Shown here in pieces: positions 52,067-60,975 of a stretch of DNA of 64,000 nt (positions are counted from its first letter, which is position 1; every line of letters starts with the position of its first letter). The stretch spans positions 1 through 64,000 of the forward strand of contig JAFRUI010000022.1 in the NCBI GenBank assembly GCA_017438945.1. Reading direction: 5' to 3'. Both the position numbers and the translations under genes were made by a program. The stretch comes from Bacteroidales bacterium (GTDB lineage: Bacteria > Bacteroidota > Bacteroidia > Bacteroidales > WCHB1-69). Below the pieces are notes generated by a model. It saw only the letters and a program-made list of their open reading frames with translations, was not told where the DNA came from and made no database searches.

Positions 52067-52489
52067 CTATCTAAACATGTTTTGTCTGACCTCCTGACGC
52101 TGCATGGAACGCTGGATACTAATCTTGGTTTTCACGTGAAAAGTAACGGTAAGTGAATCAAAACCAGCGGAAAATGTAACATCATCGGCTAACGATTGCA
52201 AAACAAACAACGCGGTGTTCTGTCCTTCATTGTTTTGGGAAAGTAAATTGAAATCACCTGCCTGCAAAACATAGCTCATTCCAACTTCACTGTTGTCGAT
52301 CTGATAAGAAACATCTACTATGAAATTAGGATGATATGATTCCAAATAGTCCAGCACCATTTGGTTGGCCATAGACAAGGTGCCGAACTCATTGGTTATT
52401 CCATAATCATCGCAAATGCGTTCAATAGTCTGCAGCGTCTGTTCGTAAAAGCTGCCTTTGTTCAAATCGGAAAGCGTTATTTCTATCAT
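52067..52489 (-). CDS. Small protein resembling a GHKL/RsbW-type ATPase fold
   Basis: The 140-residue protein has no named family that I recognise with confidence. Its order of segments, E-F-G-T-L-S-M-A-N-Q-M-V-L-D-Y-L early and G-Q-N-T-A-L-F-V-L-Q-S-L-A-D-D-V late, followed by a strand T-V-T-F-H-V, resembles the compact ATP-binding fold of RsbW-type anti-sigma kinases. The classical N-box and G1 residues are poorly kept, so ATP binding is doubtful. It sits between the DUF4175 gene (11 bases) and the T9SS cargo gene (3 bases). Confidence 0.65.
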   Translation of the reverse strand: MIEITLSDLNKGSFYEQTLQTIERICDDYGITNEFGTLSMANQMVLDYLESYHPNFIVDVSYQIDNSEVGMSYVLQAGDFNLLSQNNEGQNTALFVLQSLADDVTFSAGFDSLTVTFHVKTKISIQRSMQRQEVRQNMFR

Positions 52490-52500
52490 AGTTCGATGTT

Positions 52501-55500
52501 TTATTCAATGTTATAAAAATAGTTGTTTGCCTTTGACTTATAGTAATAATTCAAATTGGCTGGAACTGACCTCAACATTTCATTCTGTTGGATTTGTTGC
52601 TTGTCGAAATTCCACTCCTTCGGCGGATTCATATTCGGAATCTGCCGTGCTTCATTGGATTTGCGCTCTTTGTCCTTCTCTCTCTCCAAATCGGCCCTTT
52701 CGCTCTGCAATAGACGCGTTGTTATGTCTTTCTGACGGTTAATGGTCTGTTGCGTAATCTGACGATTGACCAGCTCCTTTTCCGTCTTCTGCATGTCCTC
52801 TATAATCTTATCAAGAGACTTGTCCCCTACCCCATTCAACGATTTCTGCTCGTTCTGGTAATCCTGCAACATCTTCCGGATAGCCTCCTGCTGAGCCGCC
52901 ATCTTTGCAAACTGTTCGCTCATATTCTGTTGCGGCATTCCCGTCTGTCCCTGTTTCGATTGTTGCTCCATCGACTTCTTCATAGCTTCCATCTGACGAT
53001 TCAACTGCTGTTGCAACTCTCTTGCCGTGGCTTTCTTCGGTTTTCCCTTCCCCCCAGGATTATTACACGATCCATTTCCGGATTTGTTACATTTTGACTT
53101 ACATTTTTGTTGCTGCTGTTGCATATCCTTCATGGACTCCATCAGCATCAAAGCAAGATTGTTCATGGAAGTAAGGGCAAATTGCTGGTTTTTAGCCGCC
53201 GAAGAGACCCTTCTGTTTTGCATTTCCGTCTGCGATGTCTCTATATTGTTCTGAATTTTTGAAAGCTCCTTTTGAATGAACGGTTTTACAGCAGCCTGAC
53301 GGCGAGCAAGAGCATTCAATGAATCCTCAATGTGACCCATATTCTGCTTTACTTCAAACTGCTTTTTCATCACATCTGCGTAAGAAGAAGACATTGAGCT
53401 CATTTTCTGTGTTCTTTTCAATACACTCTCCTGATCAAAAGAAACATTTACCAAATTATCCAAAATCTGTCGTACAGTGGCAATATCCTCCGTTATATTT
53501 TCCAATTCACTCTCGTTGAAATCCTGCTCCATTTGCTCTGCCATCTGATCTATGTCATCTGCCGCCTTCTTTTGGTTTTCCGCAGATTTGGAACGGTTGT
53601 TCTTCTCTAAATTCTGCTGACCCTGCTGCATATTTTGCTCAGCATCCTTTTGTAGTTCTTGAGTGTCCTTGAACTTTGTAGGATCCTCCAATTCGTTGTT
53701 CAGCTTCTTCAGTTCCTGAATGTCTTTCTTTATATCGTTATATTTTTCTTGTAATTCTTGTTGTTTTTTGAGTAATGCCTCCTTGGAATTCTGTTTGTTT
53801 TCCGTTTTTTGCGCATTTTTTCTCATTTCATCCGACAAATCGCGCATATTCTTCACCGCTTCATTCAGCTTCTTCTCCACTTCCAACTGCTTGTAAAGCT
53901 GCAATTGTTGATCCAAAGACTCATTAATATCCTTCGTGGACATTTTCATCTTCTCCATCTGCTCCTGAATCTGATCTTTATTCATATTCTGCATCATGGC
54001 TTCCAATTCTTTGATCATCTCCTTCATTTCATCCGTAAGAATTTCATCCATGCGCTTTTGAAGCTCCTGCTGCTTTCTGAATATGTCTTCATCCACTTCC
54101 TTATACTGGTTCTCAACCTGCTGATGATTTTCCTGCTTTTCCTTGAGATCATTGATTTTGTCCTGCAATTTTTGATACTCCTTCATCAATTTCTCAAGAT
54201 TTTTCTTGTCTTGCCAAGAAAGCTCTTTCTGCTGCATCATCTTCTGCTGCATTTTTTCGATTTCCTTGGCCAAATCCTTGGATTCTTTCAGCAAGTCAGT
54301 ATATTCGGATTTTGTCTGTTCTTCGTCCTTTTGCAGGTCATTTTCGATTTCATCCATCGTGCGCACACGATAAGACTGAACGGATGATTTCGTGGATTTA
54401 GCCCCATTCACGCCATCATTGTCAAACACCTGAAAATAATACTCAATCTGTTCTCCAGGATTCAATTCAAACATATTCTGGTCAAAATAGTAGTAAAAAT
54501 CCTGAATGGTAACGTTATTTTGAATCTTTATAGGAACCGTCTTGCCTGAAGATATTATTTTTCCATCCTTATCTAGCTTATTATATACAAACTGCAATTT
54601 TGAAAAACCATAATCATCCTTTATGTTTCCTTTGAAATAAATCCGGTCATGATAAGCCGAATCCTGCTGTGACTGCACGACAATATCTGGATACATGTCT
54701 TTAATGACATTCACCTCATCGGTAAGTGTATCCTTACTTATCGAATACTTGTTTTTATTCAAAATGGAATAAGTGAAAGAATTCCTTGCGACAATATCCA
54801 CCAAATAATTGTCTTTTTCCGAAGAAATCTCTTTTCTATGATCATCTACGATCAGAATCAGCTGTTCAGCGTTTCGAGTGATGAAATTCCACGTTATATG
54901 CGTACCTTCGGGAACAGTAATGTTGCTGACATTTTCCAACACTTCATCCGGCTTATTCAGATACGACGGAAAATGCAATGTTATGTTGAACCCAAGCATT
55001 ACCGGTTTCGGTAAAACATTAATTTCATATAATGAGGACTGAACTTCATCTGTAACAATTTGGAAATCAGTATTTTCTTTTAGATTGGAAAAGGTATAGG
55101 AAAAAGTGGAGTTGCTATTCTTTTCGCATTTGTAATTCCTGTTCTTTATTTTCACATAGACTTCATCCGGAACCTCACTGCCCTCAACCTTCACATTTAC
55201 CGTAAAATCCTCATATTGAAACGCTTTCAAAGAATCATTGGTAATAACGAAAGCATAAGGAGCAGGCTTTTCATACACTTCAGTGTAATGAACGATTCGT
55301 TTGGTTGGTTCAGTGAAGAGATCCTTTTTTATGGAAAAAAGAAGGAAGAAAATGGCAACTGGAAGAATCATCCAAAGGGCAATACGCTTGGTTTTCTGCA
55401 CAGGTATCGCCTGAACAAAAGAATAAGCTTTGAAAGAATCTATTTTATGGTCAATGGCAGCGGAAAGCAAATCATAACTCAAATAATCGCCCCTTTCAAG

Positions 55501-55857
55501 CTGTTTTTTCAACTCGAAAACATTCAATAGCTTGTCATCTATCTGGTGGAAATGCTTTCCTACAATTTTGGCAATCTCCTCATTAGTAAGTTGTTTTCCC
55601 AGTCCGGCAATCTTCAGTATCGGTATGATTATGTAAGCTACAGCAGTAACAATCGAAAGAAGAATGAACGAATAGAAAAGTATGGAACGTACAACTGTAT
55701 TCGAATACGAAAAGTACTCAAACAAGGAAAAGGCAATGAAAGTCAACAACATGATGATGACAAAGAATGCCAATCCTTTGCATAACTTATTCAGGTAATA
55801 TTTCTTCAGAAACTGCCTTACCTTATCATTCAATATCTGTATCTTTGATGAGCTCAT
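52501..55857 (-). CDS. DUF4175-like membrane protein with long coiled coil
   Basis: The 1118-residue protein has two N-terminal membrane helices (about residues 28-48 and 60-85) and a third near 165. A beta-rich extracytoplasmic domain extends to about 500. Beyond that is a very long, charged coiled coil rich in Q, K and E, with short breaks at about 640-1000. Bacteroidota proteins annotated DUF4175 have this shape; their role is unknown, and the fold suggests a scaffold in the envelope. It overlaps the upstream LUD-domain gene by 32 bases, so translation is probably coupled. No catalytic motif is visible. Confidence 0.82.
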   Translation of the reverse strand: MSSSKIQILNDKVRQFLKKYYLNKLCKGLAFFVIIMLLTFIAFSLFEYFSYSNTVVRSILFYSFILLSIVTAVAYIIIPILKIAGLGKQLTNEEIAKIVGKHFHQIDDKLLNVFELKKQLERGDYLSYDLLSAAIDHKIDSFKAYSFVQAIPVQKTKRIALWMILPVAIFFLLFSIKKDLFTEPTKRIVHYTEVYEKPAPYAFVITNDSLKAFQYEDFTVNVKVEGSEVPDEVYVKIKNRNYKCEKNSNSTFSYTFSNLKENTDFQIVTDEVQSSLYEINVLPKPVMLGFNITLHFPSYLNKPDEVLENVSNITVPEGTHITWNFITRNAEQLILIVDDHRKEISSEKDNYLVDIVARNSFTYSILNKNKYSISKDTLTDEVNVIKDMYPDIVVQSQQDSAYHDRIYFKGNIKDDYGFSKLQFVYNKLDKDGKIISSGKTVPIKIQNNVTIQDFYYYFDQNMFELNPGEQIEYYFQVFDNDGVNGAKSTKSSVQSYRVRTMDEIENDLQKDEEQTKSEYTDLLKESKDLAKEIEKMQQKMMQQKELSWQDKKNLEKLMKEYQKLQDKINDLKEKQENHQQVENQYKEVDEDIFRKQQELQKRMDEILTDEMKEMIKELEAMMQNMNKDQIQEQMEKMKMSTKDINESLDQQLQLYKQLEVEKKLNEAVKNMRDLSDEMRKNAQKTENKQNSKEALLKKQQELQEKYNDIKKDIQELKKLNNELEDPTKFKDTQELQKDAEQNMQQGQQNLEKNNRSKSAENQKKAADDIDQMAEQMEQDFNESELENITEDIATVRQILDNLVNVSFDQESVLKRTQKMSSMSSSYADVMKKQFEVKQNMGHIEDSLNALARRQAAVKPFIQKELSKIQNNIETSQTEMQNRRVSSAAKNQQFALTSMNNLALMLMESMKDMQQQQQKCKSKCNKSGNGSCNNPGGKGKPKKATARELQQQLNRQMEAMKKSMEQQSKQGQTGMPQQNMSEQFAKMAAQQEAIRKMLQDYQNEQKSLNGVGDKSLDKIIEDMQKTEKELVNRQITQQTINRQKDITTRLLQSERADLEREKDKERKSNEARQIPNMNPPKEWNFDKQQIQQNEMLRSVPANLNYYYKSKANNYFYNIE

Positions 55858-56950
55858 TAGGATTGTCTTCGTAAGGGGGCTGATAAGTTACATTGAAAAA
55901 ATCCGCGTTTTGACTCTGAAAATAACGACTGAGCAACTTGTTTTGTCCAAAAAAGCGTTTCACAAAGAAATAACGGAAAAATGAATGGTTCAATTTATTC
56001 AACTTGCTTCTTTTAGAAAACAAAGAATAGAGTTGTTTGGATCGCGACGGTTTAACAACGATATTGGATGCCTGCATTTCGGAGAACATCAGCCTGACTA
56101 GCGGAATATTCACTGGACATACCACTTCACATGATCCGCATAAGGTAGTATGCGAGAAAAGATGTTGAGAAGCGTTGTATTTATCTAGACAGTTCATCTT
56201 AATTAGTTGTATCGGCGCAATGTTTTCACAGGCTGAAGCCACAGGACAAACATCCAAACAGCGTCCGCATTGAATGCAATAGAGCGATTCCTTCATGATT
56301 TCCGAAGACAGAATATCTTCTATATCATTCAGATACAGGAGAACCGTAATGTTCATATCCTCTTGTGAAATCACCTGTTCAGACATAAAAGAGAGATGGG
56401 AAGGAAACACATATTGAAGCTGCTTTTGAATGATTTTAACATCCATCGGCATCTTGTTTTCCTTTGAATAATACTTGAGGGCAATAAAGAACGAAAGATC
56501 CTGTTGGCTGGTTATGACCTGGTCTATATTGACAATGATGGCCATATTTTTCACTTTATTGAAACAAAGTTTGGATCTTTTGTCCAAAAAAACAAGCGAT
56601 CCGCTGTCACAAACAGCAAAATCTGCATTCACCACCAGAAGGTCTATGTCATCAGAAGAGTTTTCAGCCTGTTCAACAGGAACCACCTCCGCCATATATT
56701 GGAACTGGGGTTCGAAAGGAATCTGCGTGTCAAATGTCACTCTTCGGGCATTGCTTTTTTTCAAAATGGACTCCACAGCATCGAACATGGAATTCTTGTC
56801 CTTCATCCAAAGCACATCAAGCCCCTTCTTCACCAAGGAAGATTCCAAGTTGAGCAAATGTTTGTCCATATCGTCAAAATAGTTGTGACGAAGGGCATAA
56901 GCTTTTTTGCGGATACTCTCGAAATCCTTTTCTAAAAACGGAGATTTCAT
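55826..56950 (-). CDS. LUD-domain 4Fe-4S protein (LutB/LutC-like)
   Basis: The 374-residue protein has an N-terminal LUD domain (about residues 10-200), as found in LutB and LutC of lactate oxidation. Two ferredoxin-type clusters follow: C-I-Q-C-G-R-C-L-D-V-C-P (about 230-241) and C-G-S-C-E-V-V-C-P (about 272-280). It is shorter than typical LutB (about 460). No lutA or lutC is beside it; instead it lies between rpiB (2 bases) and the DUF4175 gene (overlap 32 bases). It probably transfers electrons in a cytoplasmic redox enzyme, but a lactate role is not supported by context. Confidence 0.85.
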   Translation of the reverse strand: MKSPFLEKDFESIRKKAYALRHNYFDDMDKHLLNLESSLVKKGLDVLWMKDKNSMFDAVESILKKSNARRVTFDTQIPFEPQFQYMAEVVPVEQAENSSDDIDLLVVNADFAVCDSGSLVFLDKRSKLCFNKVKNMAIIVNIDQVITSQQDLSFFIALKYYSKENKMPMDVKIIQKQLQYVFPSHLSFMSEQVISQEDMNITVLLYLNDIEDILSSEIMKESLYCIQCGRCLDVCPVASACENIAPIQLIKMNCLDKYNASQHLFSHTTLCGSCEVVCPVNIPLVRLMFSEMQASNIVVKPSRSKQLYSLFSKRSKLNKLNHSFFRYFFVKRFFGQNKLLSRYFQSQNADFFNVTYQPPYEDNPNELIKDTDIE

Positions 56951-56952
56951 GT

Positions 56953-57378
56953 TCAGAGGTTTATTTTATCTATTCTTCTTTGATGTCTTCCTCCTTCAAA
57001 TTCAGCGTTGAAGAAGGAATCTATGGTGTCGATGGCTTTTTCACTGGAAATGAAGCGAGCAGGAAGCACGAGGATGTTGGCATTGTTATGTTGTTTGGCC
57101 AAAGCCGAAATAGCCGGGTCCCAACACAGAGCCGCTCTTATACCTGCATGTTTGTTTGCCGTGATAGCCATCCCGTTTCCGGTTCCGCATATCAGAATCC
57201 CTACCCCATCTTTTTCATTCAGGACACCTTCGGCAACGGCATGGGCGAAATCAGGATAATCCACGCTTTCCGAAGAAAATGTCCCTTTGTCAACAAATTC
57301 AAAACGACCTTCGAAATGCTTTTTTACCAGCTCTTTCAATTCATAACCTGCATGATCTGATCCAATGTATATCGTCAT
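56953..57378 (-). CDS. rpiB: Ribose-5-phosphate isomerase B
   Basis: The 141-residue protein interconverts ribose 5-phosphate and ribulose 5-phosphate. It matches RpiB: G-S-D-H-A-G-Y-E-L-K at the start, the active-site cysteine in I-C-G-T-G-N-G-M (about residue 67), and H-A-G-I-R-A-A. It is the first gene of a long minus-strand operon continuing with the LUD protein after 2 bases. Its promoter has both boxes at 57402-57431. No RpiA-like gene is seen here. Confidence 0.95.
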   Translation of the reverse strand: MTIYIGSDHAGYELKELVKKHFEGRFEFVDKGTFSSESVDYPDFAHAVAEGVLNEKDGVGILICGTGNGMAITANKHAGIRAALCWDPAISALAKQHNNANILVLPARFISSEKAIDTIDSFFNAEFEGGRHQRRIDKINL

Positions 57379-57401
57379 TTTTCCTAAATATATGTTGGCT
57401 G

Positions 57402-57431
57402 CAAAAATACAAAAAAGATGAATGATTTCAA
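57402..57431 (-). promoter_or_regulatory. Promoter of the rpiB-mnmG operon
   Basis: -7 box TATTTTTG (57402-57409) and TTG (57429-57431) with a 19-base spacer on the minus strand, 24 bases before the rpiB ATG. Gene spacing suggests it serves all seven genes down to mnmG. Confidence 0.6.
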
Positions 57432-57977
57432 GGCCTCATCCATTCATTTTTTTTCGCTTTTATTTTCTTTAAAAGAATAAGATTTTTATGTTCTATGATT
57501 ATTAAGGGTGTTAAAATGTGGAAAACAATTTTCATCAAAATTTTGAAATATCATTTATCAAAAGTAATAAACAGTTATGAGCAGAGATTGTTAATTGTAA
57601 TTGTCAGATTATGAAGAAGGATATATGCCGGACATTTTCTTTCATTTTTTTTTCAGTGGAAAAAAAACTCGTTTTTAAACATGGGTGAAAGTTCAAAAAT
57701 CCAGTTCAAAAAAAGATTTTTTTGTGCAATATAATTTTATCCCAATTTTTTTCACAGAGATATAAAATCGTAACTCGCATTATTTGGATAATTATCCGTT
57801 TTATAAACATTTTGATGTTGGTAACATTGTAATTTTCTCATTCTCATTTTTTTGTTGATATGTTTGAAAAGTCCTTATTTTATTGGGATTTTTATGCAAT
57901 TAGCTGCATATAAATTTGTTGCGAAGTTGCCCGATGAAGTGACGATGAAAAGGCGATGAAGATGTGAGGAATATAAG
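57432..57977. other. Long very AT-rich intergenic region, no gene recognised
   Basis: About 550 bases of strongly AT-rich DNA with many T and A tracts. I found no DnaA-box cluster, RNA gene or long frame. A plus-strand TAAATTTG word lies at 57911-57918, which might start a small transcript. Confidence 0.45.
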
Positions 57978-58015
57978 ATGAAAAAGGAGATGAACATTCA
58001 CCTTTTATTCATCTC
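57978..58015 (-). terminator. Candidate terminator of metG
   Basis: On the minus strand GAGATGAA and TTCATCTC pair across a 13-base loop, followed by CTTTTTC. It lies about 35 bases after the metG stop in a region of repeated GATGAA words, so the stem could pair in several registers. Confidence 0.5.
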
Positions 58016-58047
58016 CCTTTCATCTCTTTTTCATCTTCAATTAACCG

Positions 58048-60096
58048 TCACTTCACCGTACTTCCCTCTTTCACCCGTTTATGAGGCTGCATGATGGAAA
58101 GGGTGCCGTCAGCGTTTTCCGCCATCAGAACCATGCCGTGAGAATCTACCCCTTTGATATTCTTGGGAGCGAGATTCACCAGCATCAACACTTGTTTTCC
58201 TACAAGTTCTTCAGGCTGGTAATATTCTGCAATGCCGGAGATGATTTCACGGGTGTCTATACCTGTGTTCACTTTCAGTTTGAGTAGTTTCTTGGTTTTG
58301 GCCACTTTTTCAGCTGCCAGTACAGTCACGACTCGAACATCCATTTTCTGGAAATCGTCGAATGTGACATCTTCTTTGGCAGGAATAACATCCGCATTTT
58401 CAGCTTCGTTGGCTTTCTTTGTGTCTTCAAGTTTTTTAACTTGCTTGGCGATGGTTTCATCTTCGATTTTCTCAAACAGATATTCCGCAGGATTGAGTTG
58501 GTCACCCGCTTTCAACAAATCGTGACGACCGCCATCAGACCAATTCTTATTGTTCAAATTGAGCATTTTTTGTAGCTTTTTCGCAGTAAAAGGCAGGAAA
58601 GGTTCGCAAAGAATGGACAAAGAAGCGCAGATTTGAAGGGAAATGTGGAGAATGGTTTTCACATACTCCGGATTCTCTTTCTGTTTCTTCCAAGGTTCGG
58701 TGTCGGTGAGATATTTGTTGCCGAGACGAGCCAGATTCATCAACTCCGCTTGAGCCTCGCGGAACTTGTAATGTTGGATGCACTCCCCTATCCTATTCGG
58801 GAATTCGGCCATCTTTTCGATGATTTCCTTCTCATAGTCGGTTAGTTCACCGCATTCTGGAATAATTCCTCCATAGTACTTATGCGACAAGACCACCGTT
58901 CTGTTCACAAAGTTGCCGAAGATAGCTAATAACTCGTTATTGTTTTTTGCTTGGAAATCCGCCCAAGTAAAGTCCGCATCCTTGGTTTCCGGCGCGATGG
59001 AGGTCAATGTATAGCGCAAAACGTCTTGTTTTCCAGGAAAATCCTCAATGTATTCGTGCGCCCAGACCGCCCAGTTGCGGGAAGTGGAGATTTTGTCGCC
59101 TTCGAGATTCAAAAACTCGTTTGCCGGAACATTTGTAGGTACAATATAACCGCCATGAGCTTTCAACATGCACGGGAAGATGATGCAGTGGAACACGATG
59201 TTGTCCTTGCCGATAAAATGCACCAGTTCGGAACTTTCGTCCTGCCACCAGGGTTTCCAGTCGGTATTATGTTCTTTAGCCCATTCCTTAGTGGCTGATA
59301 TATAGCCGATTGGTGCATCAAACCAGACGTAAAGCACTTTACCTTCCGCTTCTTGTAACGGCACTTTCACGCCCCAGGAGAGGTCGCGGGTGACGGCGCG
59401 GGGTTGCAATCCTTGTTCGATCCACGATTTACATTGTCCATAAACGGTAGGACGCCAATCAGCTTTGTGTCCTTGCAGAATCCATTCTCTCAACCACGCA
59501 TCATACTCATTCAAAGGAAGATACCAGTGTTTGGTCTCTTTGAGGACCGGCGTGTTGCCGCTGAGGGCTGATTTTGGGTTGATAAGTTCTGTGGCGCTAA
59601 GGGCAGATCCGCACGCCTCGCACTGGTCACCGTAAGCGTGTTCATTGTTGCAGTGAGGACAGGTGCCGGTAATATAGCGGTCGGCGAGGAACTCATGCGC
59701 TTCCTCGTCATAATATTGTTGGGAGACTTTCTCTATCAGTTTACCATTGTCGTACAGATATTTGAAGAATTCCGCGGCCGTTTCATGATGCGTGGGATTC
59801 GATGTGCGCGAGTAGATGTCGAAAGAGATACCGAGTTCTTCAAACGACTTCTTGATGATGTTATGGTAGCGGTCAACAATGTCCTGCGGGGTCACCCCTT
59901 CTTTGCGCGCTTTAATGGTAATCGGCACGCCATGCTCATCGGAGCCGCCGATGAAAAGCACCTCTTTGCCGTTGTTGCGAAGGTAGCGGACATAGATATC
60001 CGCTGGCACATACACGCCGGCTAGGTGCCCTATATGAACGGGACCGTTGGCGTATGGAAGAGCCGAAGTAACCGTGTAGCGTTTTATATCTTTCAT
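58048..60096 (-). CDS. metG: Methionyl-tRNA synthetase
   Basis: The 682-residue class I synthetase charges tRNA-Met. The H-I-G-H motif is at residues 21-24, a zinc-binding knuckle C-P-H-C ... C-E-A-C-G lies around 145-163, and the second signature reads K-I-S-T-S, not K-M-S-K-S, as in one bacterial MetG subgroup. Residues about 575-682 form the C-terminal tRNA-binding/dimerisation domain (M-D-V-R-V, K-V-N-T-G, H-G-M-V-L). Length is normal for the dimeric type. It has its own promoter box and a candidate terminator. Confidence 0.97.
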   Translation of the reverse strand: MKDIKRYTVTSALPYANGPVHIGHLAGVYVPADIYVRYLRNNGKEVLFIGGSDEHGVPITIKARKEGVTPQDIVDRYHNIIKKSFEELGISFDIYSRTSNPTHHETAAEFFKYLYDNGKLIEKVSQQYYDEEAHEFLADRYITGTCPHCNNEHAYGDQCEACGSALSATELINPKSALSGNTPVLKETKHWYLPLNEYDAWLREWILQGHKADWRPTVYGQCKSWIEQGLQPRAVTRDLSWGVKVPLQEAEGKVLYVWFDAPIGYISATKEWAKEHNTDWKPWWQDESSELVHFIGKDNIVFHCIIFPCMLKAHGGYIVPTNVPANEFLNLEGDKISTSRNWAVWAHEYIEDFPGKQDVLRYTLTSIAPETKDADFTWADFQAKNNNELLAIFGNFVNRTVVLSHKYYGGIIPECGELTDYEKEIIEKMAEFPNRIGECIQHYKFREAQAELMNLARLGNKYLTDTEPWKKQKENPEYVKTILHISLQICASLSILCEPFLPFTAKKLQKMLNLNNKNWSDGGRHDLLKAGDQLNPAEYLFEKIEDETIAKQVKKLEDTKKANEAENADVIPAKEDVTFDDFQKMDVRVVTVLAAEKVAKTKKLLKLKVNTGIDTREIISGIAEYYQPEELVGKQVLMLVNLAPKNIKGVDSHGMVLMAENADGTLSIMQPHKRVKEGSTVK

Positions 60097-60154
60097 ATTA
60101 TCAGTAATTTAGTTATTATTATAATCGTAATAAATATTTGTAAAAGCCAAACGG

Positions 60155-60162
60155 CAAATGTA
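60155..60162 (-). promoter_or_regulatory. metG promoter -7 box
   Basis: TACATTTG on the minus strand, 58 bases before the metG ATG. Confidence 0.5.
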
Positions 60163-60219
60163 CATAAATTACGAATACGTATATTCCTCTATTTTACTCT
60201 GTAGATATTTCAGGGAACA

Positions 60220-60247
60220 AAAGGGACGTTTCAGGAAACGTCTCTAC
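60220..60247. repeat. Dispersed 28-base palindrome, copy 3
   Basis: The right arm GAAACGTCTCTAC is intact and the left arm GGGACGTTTC is decayed at its outer end; the centre is AG. It lies in the gap between metG and the small barrel gene. Confidence 0.7.
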
Positions 60248-60310
60248 TTATTTACATAAGTCTGTTTATAACTTGTTTGAAATGACCAAAATATAAATGT
60301 TAATAAAAGC

Positions 60311-60318
60311 TAATTTTG
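60311..60318 (+). promoter_or_regulatory. Promoter -7 box for the small barrel gene
   Basis: TAATTTTG lies 26 bases before the ATG at 60345. Confidence 0.5.
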
Positions 60319-60344
60319 CGGTTTCAAACTTAAATTCAAGTATT

Positions 60345-60830
60345 ATGAAAAAGTTATTTGCAACATTAATGATTATGCTCGCGTTTGTGAGCATCAGCTT
60401 GGCACAGCCTCGTGCCATCGGTGGCCGTCTCGGTTACAACTTGGAATTCTCTTATCAACATGGCATTGGAGATGGCTTTATGGTGGAACTTGATGCAGGT
60501 GCGACAAATGTATGGAACGGTTGGGCATACGCCGATGTGAACGCTATGTTTGACTGGGTTTTCAACATCAATGGCGGCTGGAATTGGTACGTAGGTCCTG
60601 GTGTCGGTGTCGGTTTTGGTTTCGGTCACTGGTGGCATGATTATGACTACATTCCTTTCCGTCTCAATGTGGGTGCACAAATCGGTGTTGAGTATCAGTT
60701 CAATATTCCGTTGAACCTCAGCTTAGACTGGCGTCCTATGGTCAATGTCTTGGGATTCACTAGAGGAAATGGATACCACTGGTACCAAGATTTCTATGGC
60801 GTTGCACTGGGCGTACGCTACAGATTCTAA
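60345..60830 (+). CDS. Small outer-membrane beta-barrel protein
   Basis: The 161-residue protein has a signal peptide ending near I-S-L-A-Q (residue 20) and a mature part of alternating strands rich in Gly, Trp and Tyr. It ends V-R-Y-R-F, a typical outer-membrane barrel terminus. It resembles small eight-stranded barrels of the OmpA/OmpX-like type, but no exact family is recognised. The ATG at 60345 is used since the longer open frame upstream lacks a signal peptide. A hairpin follows the stop. Confidence 0.82.
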   Translation: MKKLFATLMIMLAFVSISLAQPRAIGGRLGYNLEFSYQHGIGDGFMVELDAGATNVWNGWAYADVNAMFDWVFNINGGWNWYVGPGVGVGFGFGHWWHDYDYIPFRLNVGAQIGVEYQFNIPLNLSLDWRPMVNVLGFTRGNGYHWYQDFYGVALGVRYRF

Positions 60831-60838
60831 AAATTTAT

Positions 60839-60846
60839 TACTTTTG
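60839..60846 (+). promoter_or_regulatory. Candidate uvrB promoter -7 box
   Basis: TACTTTTG begins 8 bases after the barrel gene stop, 130 bases before uvrB. A transcript from here would begin within the hairpin at 60854-60886, so its use is uncertain. Confidence 0.35.
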
Positions 60847-60853
60847 CAGAATT

Positions 60854-60890
60854 AACAAACGCCGGTTTTAATAATCGGCGTTTGTTGTAT
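60854..60890 (+). terminator. Hairpin terminator after the barrel gene
   Basis: AACAAACGCCG (60854-60864) pairs perfectly with CGGCGTTTGTT (60876-60886), an 11-base-pair stem with an AT-rich loop. The trailing T run is weak (TTTGTTGTATTG). Confidence 0.6.
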
Positions 60891-60946
60891 TGTGAATAGT
60901 GATCAGTGAATAGTGATCAGTGAATAGTGATCAGTGATTAGTGATT
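60890..60946. repeat. GTGAATAGTGATCA tandem repeat
   Basis: Three near-perfect 14-base units GTGAATAGTGATCA followed by GTGATTAGTGATTAG, upstream of uvrB. A single related unit lies at 42590-42609. Confidence 0.75.
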
Positions 60947-60975
60947 AGATCCAATAACCGAAAATCGTAAACCGA

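Noticed and set aside
57432..57977. Replication origin in the AT-rich gap
   Set aside because: No cluster of TTATCCACA-like DnaA boxes was found and dnaA or dnaN are not nearby.
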